This document shows positions 43,387 to 51,524 of a stretch of DNA of 56,651 nucleotides, in pieces. Source of the DNA: a virus; the IMG/VR virus record IMGVR_UViG_3300021519_000012, positions 1-56,651 of that record. One strand, written 5' to 3'. The position numbers were made by a program, and so were the translations under genes. The number at the start of each line of letters is the position of its first letter. The first letter of the stretch is position 1. Under the pieces are notes generated by a model that saw only the letters and a program-made list of their open reading frames with translations, was not told the DNA's origin and ran no database searches.

Positions 43387-44385
43387 ATGGCATCTTTGGC
43401 AGAAATTAGAGCAAAACTTCAAGCATCATCACAACAAAACACCGGTGGCAGCAACGGCGGTGACAACGCAATATTCCCCCATTGGAACGCCGCAGAAGGC
43501 ACAACGACTACAGTTCGTTTCCTACCTGACGCAGATCCAAACAACACTTTTTTCTGGATTGAACGAGCAATGATCAAATTGCCATTCGCTGGAGTTAAAG
43601 GTGAAACAAATAGTAAACCAGTAACAGTACAAGTACCTTGCATGGAAATGTGGGGCGAGACTTGTCCAATTCTTGCTGAGGTTCGCCCTTGGTTTAAAGA
43701 TAAGTCATTGGAAGAAATGGGTCGTAAGTATTGGAAGAAGCGTAGTTATTTGTTCCAAGGTTTTGTTACAGACACAAAAATGTCTGAAGATAAGACACCA
43801 GAAAATCCAATCCGCCGTTTCATTATTGGCAGTCAGATTTTCAATCTAGTTAAAAACGCATTAATGGATGCAGAGATCGAAGAGTTGCCAACAGACTATG
43901 TCCGTGGCTTAGACTTTAAGATCACCAAAACATCCAAAGGTGGATATGCTGATTACTCAACATCAAGCTGGGCTCGTCGTGAACGTGCTTTAGGCGATGA
44001 AGAAAAAGCGGCTATCGAGCAATATGGTTTGTTTGATTTAAAATCATTCTTACCTAAAAAGCCAGGTGAAGTAGAACTCAAAGTTATGAAAGAAATGTTT
44101 GAAGCGTCAGTAGACGGTGAAGCATTTGACATGGAACGTTGGGGTCAATACTTTAAACCAGCTGGTATGGGTGGTAGTGGTGCGGCAACAGGTTCAGCTT
44201 CAACAGCGGCTCCTAAAGCGGCTCCTGCACCAGCAGTGGACGAAGACGCACCTTTTAACTCTGCGGCTCCAGCTGCCGCTGAAAAAGTTGCTGAGGCTGC
44301 TCCTGCGGCTACAACTGGTTCAGACGCATCGGCTCGTGCCCAAGACATCTTGGCAATGATCCGTAACCGTCAAAAAGCAGAATAA
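43387..44385 (+). CDS. 32: Single-stranded DNA-binding protein (gp32-like)
   Basis: A 332-residue protein starting at ATG 43387 (AAGGAG at 43374-43379); an in-frame ATG at 43306 is too far upstream. The OB-fold core shows IFPHWNAAEGTTTTVRFLPD, VPCMEMWGETCPILAEVRPW, RKYWKKRSYLFQGFV and PIRRFIIGSQIFNLVKNAL, characteristic of gp32 of T4-like phages. It coats ssDNA and organises replication and recombination proteins. Of the T4 zinc ligands (His and three Cys) only two Cys remain; CPIL stands where CPVC would be. The C-terminus is Ala-rich and moderately acidic, ending in a helix (RAQDILAMIRNRQKAE). The gene leads an operon with uvsX and uvsY under a perfect sigma70 promoter. Confidence 0.92.
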   Translation: MASLAEIRAKLQASSQQNTGGSNGGDNAIFPHWNAAEGTTTTVRFLPDADPNNTFFWIERAMIKLPFAGVKGETNSKPVTVQVPCMEMWGETCPILAEVRPWFKDKSLEEMGRKYWKKRSYLFQGFVTDTKMSEDKTPENPIRRFIIGSQIFNLVKNALMDAEIEELPTDYVRGLDFKITKTSKGGYADYSTSSWARRERALGDEEKAAIEQYGLFDLKSFLPKKPGEVELKVMKEMFEASVDGEAFDMERWGQYFKPAGMGGSGAATGSASTAAPKAAPAPAVDEDAPFNSAAPAAAEKVAEAAPAATTGSDASARAQDILAMIRNRQKAE

Positions 44386-44395
44386 GGAGTAACAA

Positions 44396-45460
44396 ATGAG
44401 TAAAGCATTTGATATCTCTAAGTTTCGCAAGTCAATCACTAAGTCTATTGAAGGCTTAGGTGTTGGCTTTAATGACCCAACTGATTGGATTTCAACTGGC
44501 AATTACGCACTCAACTATCTTATCTCAGGGGACTTCTTTAAGGGAGTTCCTTTGGGTAAGGTAACAGTGTTTGCTGGTGAATCTGGTGCAGGTAAGTCGT
44601 ATATTTGTTCCGGTAACATTATTAAAAATGCACAAGAGCAAGGCATCTTTGTTGTGCTAGTTGATAGTGAAAACGCACTTGACGAACAATGGTTGAAAGA
44701 TTTGGGTGTTGACACTGGTGAAGACAAACTTCTAAAGTTAAACATGGCTATGATTGATGACGTTGCTAAAACTATTTCAGAGTTTATGAAAGAGTATAAA
44801 ACAATGGATCCAGTTGAGCGTCCAAAGGTTATGTTTGTTATTGACTCACTTGGTATGTTGCTTACTCCTACTGACGTAAATCAGTTTGAAGCAGGCGAGA
44901 TGAAAGGTGATATGGGCCGTAAACCTAAAGCACTTACAAGTCTTGTTCGTAACTGTGTAAATATGATCGGTAGCTATAATGTTGGATTAGTTTGTACTAA
45001 TCATACATACGCTTCACAAGACATGTTTGATCCAGATGACAAGATCAGTGGTGGGCAAGGTTTCGTTTATGCTTCTAGTATTGTTGTTGCTATGAAGAAA
45101 CTTAAATTAAAACTTGACGAAGATGGTAATAAAGTTACAGACGTTTTGGGTATCCGAGCCGCTTGTAAGATTATGAAAACTCGTTATGCTAAACCATTTG
45201 AAACTGTGCAGATCCAAATTCCTTATTCAACAGGAATGTCTCCAACATCCGGATTGGTTGACATGTTCGAGAAGATGAATGTATTATCTAAAGTCGGCAA
45301 TAAATTAGCTTACACAAGTAAAGAGACAGGTGAAATTATCGCTGAATTTCGTAAGAATTGGACTGAAGACAAGCTCCAAATGATTATGAAAGAATGGGAT
45401 GCCAAGGCAGCTGAATCTTTAACCACAACTGAAATCATTGAGGAAAGTGAAGAAGCATAA
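44396..45460 (+). CDS. uvsX: RecA-like recombinase UvsX
   Basis: A 354-residue recombinase. Walker A is GESGAGKSY (residues about 62-70), Walker B KVMFVIDSLGMLL (about 143-155), with DSENALDEQWLKDLGVD and LVCTNHTYASQDMFDPDDKI (L2-region equivalent), then GGQGFVYASSIVVAMKKLKL. It forms filaments on ssDNA with UvsY and gp32 for recombination-dependent replication. Slightly shorter than T4 UvsX (about 390). The ATG has AAGGAG. It lies 10 nt after gp32 and its stop overlaps the next start (TAATG). Confidence 0.96.
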   Translation: MSKAFDISKFRKSITKSIEGLGVGFNDPTDWISTGNYALNYLISGDFFKGVPLGKVTVFAGESGAGKSYICSGNIIKNAQEQGIFVVLVDSENALDEQWLKDLGVDTGEDKLLKLNMAMIDDVAKTISEFMKEYKTMDPVERPKVMFVIDSLGMLLTPTDVNQFEAGEMKGDMGRKPKALTSLVRNCVNMIGSYNVGLVCTNHTYASQDMFDPDDKISGGQGFVYASSIVVAMKKLKLKLDEDGNKVTDVLGIRAACKIMKTRYAKPFETVQIQIPYSTGMSPTSGLVDMFEKMNVLSKVGNKLAYTSKETGEIIAEFRKNWTEDKLQMIMKEWDAKAAESLTTTEIIEESEEA

Positions 45461-45711
45461 TGGATGAACAATTAATTATCACTGTGTGGGACATCTTTCG
45501 CGAATACATTCCTGAAAAGAATCGCGAAATGGCAGCAAATCAATATGTGGATTTTTTACTAGGAAATGACATTGATGCAGATACATTGCAGTCATATACT
45601 GGCTACGACCCACATCTCGACGAAGCTATCAAATCTGTTACAGACGAAGAGTCAGAAGATGACGAAGACGAATATAACGAAACTGGATACGACGAAGACG
45701 AGGATTATTGA
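45460..45711 (+). CDS. Small acidic protein between uvsX and uvsY
   Basis: An 83-residue protein. The first part (IITVWDIFREYIPEKNREMA, ANQYVDFLLGNDIDADTL) is helical. The tail is almost wholly acidic (EESEDDEDEYNETGYDEDED), like a DNA mimic or a protein-binding tail. Translation is coupled at both ends: the start overlaps the uvsX stop and the stop overlaps the uvsY start (TGATG). Small genes of this kind accompany recombination genes in aquatic T4-like phages. Function unknown; a modulator of UvsX is a guess from position. Confidence 0.75.
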   Translation: MDEQLIITVWDIFREYIPEKNREMAANQYVDFLLGNDIDADTLQSYTGYDPHLDEAIKSVTDEESEDDEDEYNETGYDEDEDY

Positions 45712-46166
45712 TGAGCTGGTACTCAAAAGTCAGTAAAGACATTAGTCATTTACCCGATTGTATTGAGTACTACTACGCTCAGTTAGACGAAGCACGGAAG
45801 GAGGTCCGAGTATATGGAAACCTAGAAAAGTCCTCCGCCCAACTACCTGGAATTGTAGAACAGCGTTTTAATCAATTGCAGGAAATTGAGGGTGTTTTAG
45901 AATACCTTAACATCGAGCTACGTAGAACACGCTCAAAAGCATTTAAGAAATATTTGGAAAACTATCAGCGAGCTTTAAGCAGTCGTGACTGTGAAAAGTA
46001 TTGCGAAGGGGAACCAGATGTGGTAGATCTTGAAAAGATTGTCAATGAGTTTGCGTTATTACGCAATCAATGGCTAGGTATTATTAAAGGTCTTGATATT
46101 AAACAATGGCAGTTAAGCAACATTATCAAGTTGCGAACAGCCGGAATGGAAGATGTTCAAATCTAA
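45711..46166 (+). CDS. uvsY: Recombination mediator UvsY
   Basis: A 151-residue protein with the UvsY pattern: LPGIVEQRFNQLQEIEGVLE, RRTRSKAFKKYLENYQRALS, SRDCEKYCEGEPDVVDLEKI, ALLRNQWLGIIKGLDIKQWQ and IIKLRTAGMEDVQI. It loads UvsX onto gp32-covered ssDNA. T4 UvsY has 137 residues. Start taken at ATG 45711, overlapping the preceding stop by one base; a TTG at 45708 would add a single residue. Adjacent to uvsX and uvsW, as expected. Confidence 0.88.
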   Translation: MSWYSKVSKDISHLPDCIEYYYAQLDEARKEVRVYGNLEKSSAQLPGIVEQRFNQLQEIEGVLEYLNIELRRTRSKAFKKYLENYQRALSSRDCEKYCEGEPDVVDLEKIVNEFALLRNQWLGIIKGLDIKQWQLSNIIKLRTAGMEDVQI

Positions 46167-46168
46167 CA

Positions 46169-47398
46169 ATGTATATCGAAAATCTAATTTGCGAAGCAAC
46201 CAATACAGGGCTGTGGACTTCGACTCGCCGAACTTTTAATATTCCTTGGCAAGGCACTGATTTTACTTTTATTCAAAGCCTTGCGGAGCAGATAGCATTT
46301 CAAAGTCTCGCATTAACAGAAAAGCAAGCCAATCACGCATTAAAAATTCTAGATAAACATCGCGAATCGTTGCGCCAATGGGTGCCGTTAATTGACGATA
46401 TTTTAGAAACACCCAAATGGAAAAACGTTTTTAGAGTATTACCTACTGTCAAAACTATTAAAATAGGAATACATAAACAGCCAGCACGATTCTTTAATGG
46501 CAAATGTATTCTTATAGAATTCCCATACGACCACAACCTAGTAGATGTATTTAGAAAACGGAATTCTGACATGCATGACTTGCATAAAGGTCAATGGGAT
46601 TCAAATCTCAAACAGTGGATATTTGCATTAACAGAAACAAATATTGGGTATCTTGGGGATACGTTATTGTCAAAAGAATTTCATGCCGATGATGAATTTC
46701 TAACCCTGTATGCCGGAGTGTTAGAAGTTCGCGAAACTATCGAGCAACTTATGCCTATGGTAGTTAAAACGTCTGACGGATATTCAATAGTAAATGCCCA
46801 TAGTAATGTTCCGTCGTTACCTGCCGGTCATTTGCTAGAAATAATGTTTACTGCAAGAAATTGTGGAGTTGGTACTTGGGATGACGCTGTTGAAAAAGAC
46901 ATGAATCAACTTATCAATCCAATCACAAAACAAATATTATCAAATAGAGAACTGTGGATTGATAGCAATGTTGTGAATATTAACTCATTTAAAGAATTGC
47001 TAGTATACGGCGGCCCAGCATTGGTTATTGTGCCAGGTGGGCACGAAGCAAAGCTGGTTAAACAATGGACCGAGCTTGCATTGAGTATTGGAATTAGAAT
47101 TGACGAGATTAGTGCAATGTTCCGCTTGCCAAACGAGCGGGCAGATTTTAACATATATGTTCGTGATGCTGGACTAAACAATCCAATAACTGAAAATACC
47201 AAACTTGTGTTTGTTAGCACTAAGATTACCAAACCGTTAGTTAAATCTGAAATTAGATTTGATACAGTAATCAATTTAGGTTACTATAATTATATGCATT
47301 TTAGTATGAGCACAGTGGTTGATAATGCTGTCAATTTAGTGTATTATAGTATGAAGAAACCGACCCAACAGAATAAATGGCAACCGCAAAAATTATAA
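46169..47398 (+). CDS. Conserved protein between uvsY and uvsW, unknown
   Basis: A 409-residue protein; ATG 46169 lies two bases after the uvsY stop. An N-terminal region contains WDSNLKQWIFALTETNIGYL (residues about 142-161), reminiscent of the short substrate-binding region of SNF2/HARP-like proteins. A C-terminal region (ELLVYGGPALVIVPGGHEAKL, WTELALSIGIRIDEISAMFR, ENTKLVFVSTKITKPLVKSE, FDTVINLGYY) has the rhythm of a helicase-like domain, but no Walker A or DExH box is visible. It overlaps uvsW by 22 nt. Possible partner or regulatory subunit of UvsW; inference only. Confidence 0.65.
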   Translation: MYIENLICEATNTGLWTSTRRTFNIPWQGTDFTFIQSLAEQIAFQSLALTEKQANHALKILDKHRESLRQWVPLIDDILETPKWKNVFRVLPTVKTIKIGIHKQPARFFNGKCILIEFPYDHNLVDVFRKRNSDMHDLHKGQWDSNLKQWIFALTETNIGYLGDTLLSKEFHADDEFLTLYAGVLEVRETIEQLMPMVVKTSDGYSIVNAHSNVPSLPAGHLLEIMFTARNCGVGTWDDAVEKDMNQLINPITKQILSNRELWIDSNVVNINSFKELLVYGGPALVIVPGGHEAKLVKQWTELALSIGIRIDEISAMFRLPNERADFNIYVRDAGLNNPITENTKLVFVSTKITKPLVKSEIRFDTVINLGYYNYMHFSMSTVVDNAVNLVYYSMKKPTQQNKWQPQKL

Positions 47399-48831
47399 TT
47401 AAAGATGAAGTCAATGTAAAAATTGAAGGACTTGACCTTGATACCCGCAAAGAGCTGGTAAAGAAGTTCAAGTATTTCCAGCAGAGTGCAAGGTATCAAC
47501 CTGCGTATCGTCTTGGACGATGGGACGGTTGCGTTAGTTTCTTTGGCTTAGGTGGAACCACTTATGTTAGTCTACTTGATCGTATCCTACCTTTGTTAGA
47601 AGGATGGGGATATTATATCGAAGTAGAAGACGAACGCACTAGCGAACCGTTAGAGTTTGAAAAGATTGCAGAAGATTATTGGGGCGATCAATGTTGGCCG
47701 GTAGGACATAGATTTGCCGGGCAACCTATTAGACTGCGTGACGACCAAGTAGGAGTTGTCAATACCTTCCTAGAAAATCCACAAGCATTACAGTCAATTG
47801 CTACAGGTGCAGGCAAGACTATTATGACTGCTACACTGAGTAAGATATGTGAGAAGTATGGCCGCTCATTGGTCATTGTGCCAAACAAATCACTTGTAGA
47901 GCAAACAGAAGAAGACTATGTCAACGTTGGATTAGACGTGGGCGTTTATTATGGAGACCGTAAGGACCTAGGTAAGACGCATACTATTTGTACCTGGCAA
48001 TCATTAAACATTTTAGATAAAAAATCTAAGAATGGTGAAGCCGATCTTATTACATTAGCAGAGTTTCTTGAAGGTGTTAGCACTATTATTATTGACGAAG
48101 TCCATCAAGCAAAAGCAGATGTTCTAAAGAATTTGCTTACACAGAACTTACGCAACGCACCAATTCGTTGGGGACTTACCGGTACTATTCCCAAGGATGA
48201 ATTAGAATTTGAAAGTATTCGTTGCTCATTAGGTAACGTAGTTGGGCATGTTACTGCTCATGAGTTACAAGAAAAAGGTGTGCTGAGCACATGCCATGTA
48301 AATATCATTCAAACGCAAGAATGGAAAGAGTTTGGCAGCTACCCAGAAGAATTAAAGTATCTAGTTACTGATGATACTCGTATGGAATGGATGGCTAAGT
48401 TAATACAAGGTATTTCAGCTACAGGTAACACATTGGTATTAGTTGATCGTATCGAATCAGGAAAGTTTCTACAGAATGAATTACCCGACAGTGTATTCAT
48501 ATCAGGCGCAGTAAAAACAAAGGATAGAAAAGAAGAATATAATGAAATTGCCATTGCCGATAACAAAATTATTGTGGCTACTTACGGTGTGGCTGCTGTT
48601 GGGATTAACATTCCACGCATCTTCAATCTTGTTCTCGTGGAGCCTGGAAAATCTTTTGTACGTGTTATCCAGTCCATCGGACGTGGCATACGCAAAGCAG
48701 AAGATAAAGATTTTGTACAGATCTACGACATCACAGCCAATACAAAATACGCCAAACGACATTTAACAGAACGTAAGAAATACTATAAAGACGCCAAATA
48801 CGACTTTACAATTAATAAAGTAAAAATATAA
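47377..48831 (+). CDS. uvsW: UvsW-like DNA/RNA helicase
   Basis: A 484-residue SF2 helicase. It has an N-terminal substrate-binding domain (FKYFQQSARYQPAYRLGRWD), Walker A SIATGAGKTIMTAT (residues about 141-153), motif Ia SLVIVPNKSLVEQ, DEVH box IIIDEVHQAK (about 238-247), motif III GLTGTIPKDE, and motifs V/VI VATYGVAAVGINIP and RVIQSIGRGIRK. UvsW unwinds R-loops and branched DNA and helps the switch from origin- to recombination-dependent replication. Length is like T4 UvsW (503). The start ATG 47377 overlaps the preceding gene. Confidence 0.95.
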   Translation: MATAKIIIKDEVNVKIEGLDLDTRKELVKKFKYFQQSARYQPAYRLGRWDGCVSFFGLGGTTYVSLLDRILPLLEGWGYYIEVEDERTSEPLEFEKIAEDYWGDQCWPVGHRFAGQPIRLRDDQVGVVNTFLENPQALQSIATGAGKTIMTATLSKICEKYGRSLVIVPNKSLVEQTEEDYVNVGLDVGVYYGDRKDLGKTHTICTWQSLNILDKKSKNGEADLITLAEFLEGVSTIIIDEVHQAKADVLKNLLTQNLRNAPIRWGLTGTIPKDELEFESIRCSLGNVVGHVTAHELQEKGVLSTCHVNIIQTQEWKEFGSYPEELKYLVTDDTRMEWMAKLIQGISATGNTLVLVDRIESGKFLQNELPDSVFISGAVKTKDRKEEYNEIAIADNKIIVATYGVAAVGINIPRIFNLVLVEPGKSFVRVIQSIGRGIRKAEDKDFVQIYDITANTKYAKRHLTERKKYYKDAKYDFTINKVKI

Positions 48832-48844
48832 AAAGGAAATAACA

Positions 48845-49348
48845 GTGCAAATTTTAACCTTAGAAAATCAGACTTTCTATCTCAACAATCTACCCGAAGA
48901 AGTAGATGATGACTTGCGATACGCAGTTATGGATAACAGCGATAATCAAAATCCTGACTATTTCTATTTGCCGTTGATCTTTTTAGAATCCTTTACTGGC
49001 CCAGCTGTAGTATTAAAAATAGGCCCACACGAAGTAACTATGCCACTAGATTGGTGCACGATTGTTGGAGACCCTCAAGGTCCAGATATGGAAGTGCTAC
49101 CGCTTACAAGTTTAAATGATCGCGGATTTAGAACATTTACATTTAACCCACTAGGCTCATTCCGTCCAGAGTTTTTCGACATCGATATTATCAATGTTTA
49201 CCAAGATGTTAAATGGTATTTTCCAAAAATGAAACCTGGACAACTATTATGCACTCCGCTTCACGATGGCCCTAATCCAGTATGTGCTTACTTTGTCAAA
49301 GAAGTTAGTCGCCAAAGCGAGATAGTAAACTATACAAAGTGTTGGTAG
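48845..49348 (+). CDS. Conserved unknown protein, GTG start
   Basis: A 167-residue protein. The GTG at 48845 is chosen because AAGGAAA lies at a good distance and no ATG is near. Motifs: GPAVVLKIGPHEVTMPLDWC, IVGDPQGPDMEVLPLTSLND and FRTFTFNPLGSFRPEFFDID, with a highly patterned, globular, beta-rich sequence. I recall similar proteins in aquatic T4-like phages but no function. Its place between uvsW and the gp62-like gene suggests a role in DNA metabolism or transcription. Confidence 0.68.
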   Translation: MQILTLENQTFYLNNLPEEVDDDLRYAVMDNSDNQNPDYFYLPLIFLESFTGPAVVLKIGPHEVTMPLDWCTIVGDPQGPDMEVLPLTSLNDRGFRTFTFNPLGSFRPEFFDIDIINVYQDVKWYFPKMKPGQLLCTPLHDGPNPVCAYFVKEVSRQSEIVNYTKCW

Positions 49349-49349
49349 A

Positions 49350-49613
49350 ATGGGCTCACTTAAACCAGGCGCAACCTACATATACGAACGAGTAGATGAT
49401 GTAGTGTATGCTAGAGAAGCCGGAGCACTACCAGAAACCCGAGTAGCAGTAGGTTGGGATTACGATCCTGCAAACAATCCGGGGTTAGCCAAAATGCGTC
49501 ACGAATTTCTTTGGAACCAAATTTTTGAAGAAGCCACACATAATCCTGCCTTGCAAAAAGCACTGGATCAGTGTATAATAATATATAATCTGAGTAAAGA
49601 CCATGGCACTTGA
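49350..49613 (+). CDS. Small conserved unknown protein
   Basis: An 87-residue protein whose ATG lies one base after the preceding stop. N-terminal GSLKPGATYIYERVDDVVYA resembles a short hairpin; ETRVAVGWDYDPANNPGLAK and a helical end follow. Its last codons contain a sigma70-like promoter and overlap the start of the gp62-like gene by 11 nt. No known function. Confidence 0.62.
   Translation: MGSLKPGATYIYERVDDVVYAREAGALPETRVAVGWDYDPANNPGLAKMRHEFLWNQIFEEATHNPALQKALDQCIIIYNLSKDHGT
49551..49579 (+). promoter_or_regulatory. Possible sigma70 promoter before the gp62-like gene
   Basis: TTGCAA (49551-49556), a 17-base spacer and a perfect TATAAT (49574-49579) lie in the end of the 87-residue gene, 24 nt before ATG 49603. 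The -10 context TATAATAATATAT is the same as in the gp32 promoter. Confidence 0.5.
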
Positions 49614-50058
49614 TATTAAACGAGAATTGGCAGCAGTTGATCTAAGGAATTATGATTTCTACGATAAGCTCACGCCTGAAGAAAAGAAAGAGTTCAGTCC
49701 ATATATCCTAATGCGATATGTTAGTAATACTGACGGTGATCGTGATTTACAAGAATGGTTTTTAGAAAGAACCAATGAACTTGTTAATAAAAATCATTGG
49801 GTGTTAAGTAAAAATCACAAAGGGCTACTTTGGAAATTATTTGCAAGTTGCGGCCCAGGTATGAAAACATACCACCCATATCTTAAAGCAGGCACAAAAG
49901 AAAAAGCAGTTAAGATTGAAAAGTTATTAGCAGAATTACATCCAGCAATGAAAATGAATGAAATTAAAATTCTAGCCAAGATGATGTCCAAAGAGGACAA
50001 ACAAGATCTGTTTGATAAAATGGGCTTTGATAAAAAGCAACGGAAGGAATACGAATGA
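49603..50058 (+). CDS. 62: Clamp-loader small subunit (gp62-like)
   Basis: A 151-residue helical protein. RELAAVDLRNYDFYDKLTPE, EKKEFSPYILMRYVSN, RTNELVNKNHWVLSKNHKGL and LWKLFASCGPGMKTYHPYLK follow the pattern I associate with gp62 of aquatic T4-like phages. gp62 joins gp44 to load the sliding clamp gp45. T4 gp62 is 187 residues. No gp44 or gp45 lies in the window, so assignment rests on sequence pattern only. Its stop overlaps the next start (ATGA). Confidence 0.65.
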   Translation: MALDIKRELAAVDLRNYDFYDKLTPEEKKEFSPYILMRYVSNTDGDRDLQEWFLERTNELVNKNHWVLSKNHKGLLWKLFASCGPGMKTYHPYLKAGTKEKAVKIEKLLAELHPAMKMNEIKILAKMMSKEDKQDLFDKMGFDKKQRKEYE

Positions 50059-50261
50059 CAACTTTTGATCACACCAATATTAAAAATATTAATATTAACA
50101 TGAATAAGGCAGGTTGGAATCCCGAAACACACGACATGGTGCTAACATATGACCCAACCAAAACATCAAAGTTTACTATCAAATTAATAAAGGTTCCAGA
50201 AGAAGCGCCAATCCTGGACATAACATTAGCCAAAGAAGTATTAAAAAAGTTTAGACCCTAA
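50055..50261 (+). CDS. Small unknown protein, 68 residues
   Basis: ATG 50055 overlaps the preceding stop in an ATGA arrangement, with GAAGGA upstream. The sequence has a repetitive N-terminus (NIKNININMNKAGWNPETHD) and a basic middle (TSKFTIKLIKVPEEAP). The stop is immediately followed by the next ATG. No recognised family. Confidence 0.6.
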   Translation: MTTFDHTNIKNININMNKAGWNPETHDMVLTYDPTKTSKFTIKLIKVPEEAPILDITLAKEVLKKFRP

Positions 50262-50953
50262 TGGAATTAGCAGAGCAACCGTTTAATTGTGTTCATTGTA
50301 ATAAGAGTTTTATGAAAGAAAAAACTCTTGTTGCTCACATGTGCGAGCAAAAAAGACGGGCTATGCAGAAAGACGAGAAACGTGTTCAAGCAGGATACAT
50401 GGCATATAATCGATTCTTTCAACTTACTCAGAATGCTAAGAAATTAAAATCATACGAAGACTTTTGTAAGACTGCATACTATAATGCGTTTGTAAAGTTT
50501 GGATCATTTGTTAATAATGTTAATCCATTATACCCAGATAAATTTATTGATTTTGTTATTAAGAGCGGAGTTAAGTTAGACCACTGGTGCCGCGATGCCC
50601 TCTATGAACAGTATCTATACGAGATGCTCAAAGTGGAACCAGTTGAGGCTGCTGTTCAGCGTAGCATTGCAACTATGATGGAATGGGCCGATGATAACGA
50701 CTCAAATTTTACTCATTATTTTTTATATGTGAATCTAAATCGTGCTGTGCATCATATTAAAGATGGCAGGATTAGTTGTTGGTTAATGCTTAACTGTACC
50801 AGTGGCAAAGACATGTTGAGTAAGTTTACTGACGAACAATTGGAATTAATTGCTCCAGCATTTGATTTACCGTATTGGATAAAGAAGTTTAAAGAGAATC
50901 CAGCGGATGTAACTTTAGTCAAAGAGATTTGTAAGGAGACCGGAATTGCCTGA
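50261..50953 (+). CDS. Zinc-finger protein upstream of the DnaE-like gene
   Basis: A 230-residue protein with an N-terminal C2HC-like zinc finger (C-V-H-C near residue 10, with H-M-C about 16 residues later) in FNCVHCNKSFMKEKTLVAHM, followed by helical segments QAGYMAYNRFFQLTQNAKKL, LYPDKFIDFVIKSGVKLDHW, CRDALYEQYLYEML and AFDLPYWIKKFKENP. It overlaps the DnaE-like gene by 8 nt and carries that gene's ribosome-binding site near its end. Probably nucleic-acid binding; possible partner of the DnaE-like protein by position. Confidence 0.7.
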   Translation: MELAEQPFNCVHCNKSFMKEKTLVAHMCEQKRRAMQKDEKRVQAGYMAYNRFFQLTQNAKKLKSYEDFCKTAYYNAFVKFGSFVNNVNPLYPDKFIDFVIKSGVKLDHWCRDALYEQYLYEMLKVEPVEAAVQRSIATMMEWADDNDSNFTHYFLYVNLNRAVHHIKDGRISCWLMLNCTSGKDMLSKFTDEQLELIAPAFDLPYWIKKFKENPADVTLVKEICKETGIA

Positions 50954-51524
50954 TATTGACATAGACTTTCCAGACAGAACAAAGGTGCTTGATATTATCA
51001 AGCATGTTCCTGCAATTATAGATCCAACTAAGAAACATAATACCGGTGTGTATTGTCATGAGATTCCAACTAATCCATTAACAGGATTTGCAAGTATTCC
51101 CTATGAAGAATCAGAAGAGCGTGGCTATTTTAAGATAGACTTTCTTAATGTTAGTGCCTACGAAGGTGTGCGAAATGAAGAGCATATTAAAGAATTGTTG
51201 GCAGTAGAACCGCTTTGGGAGTTAATGTATGAGAAGGATGTGTGTGATCAGTTGTTCCATATTAATGGTTACCACACCTTACTAGCCGACTTAAAGCCAA
51301 CGAGTATTTCAGAACTTGCCATGGTCCTTGCCCTGATTCGTCCGGGTAAAAAACATCTCTTGCCAATATGCAAGGAAAAAGGATTCGAGGCTATCAAGGA
51401 TGAGATTTGGACTCGTAATGAAGAGGCTTACTTTTTTAAACATAGTCATGCGATTGGTTACGCTCATTTAATTGTAATGCAATTGAATTTGATTTGTGAA
51501 AAACTTAGCTACGGATTTTCTTAG
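50946..51524 (+). CDS. Miniature DnaE-like (DNA polymerase III alpha) protein
   Basis: A 192-residue protein starting at TTG 50946, chosen because TAAGGAG lies 7 nt upstream and no ATG precedes the first motif. It keeps, in order, signatures of the bacterial replicative polymerase catalytic region: PDIDIDFPDR (PDxDxDF aspartates, residues 2-11), a HNTGV segment, YFKIDFLNVS (KxDFL aspartate, D65), LFHINGYHTLLADLKPTSIS (compare F-x-E-S-x-GM...LLxxLKP), ALIRPGK, and FFKHSHAIGYAHLI (KSHAxxYAL). The full family exceeds 1000 residues; the PHP, most fingers and clamp-binding parts are absent and the interval between the aspartate motifs is about 58 residues instead of about 150. Whether it polymerises is unknown. 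Confidence 0.78.
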   Translation: MPDIDIDFPDRTKVLDIIKHVPAIIDPTKKHNTGVYCHEIPTNPLTGFASIPYEESEERGYFKIDFLNVSAYEGVRNEEHIKELLAVEPLWELMYEKDVCDQLFHINGYHTLLADLKPTSISELAMVLALIRPGKKHLLPICKEKGFEAIKDEIWTRNEEAYFFKHSHAIGYAHLIVMQLNLICEKLSYGFS

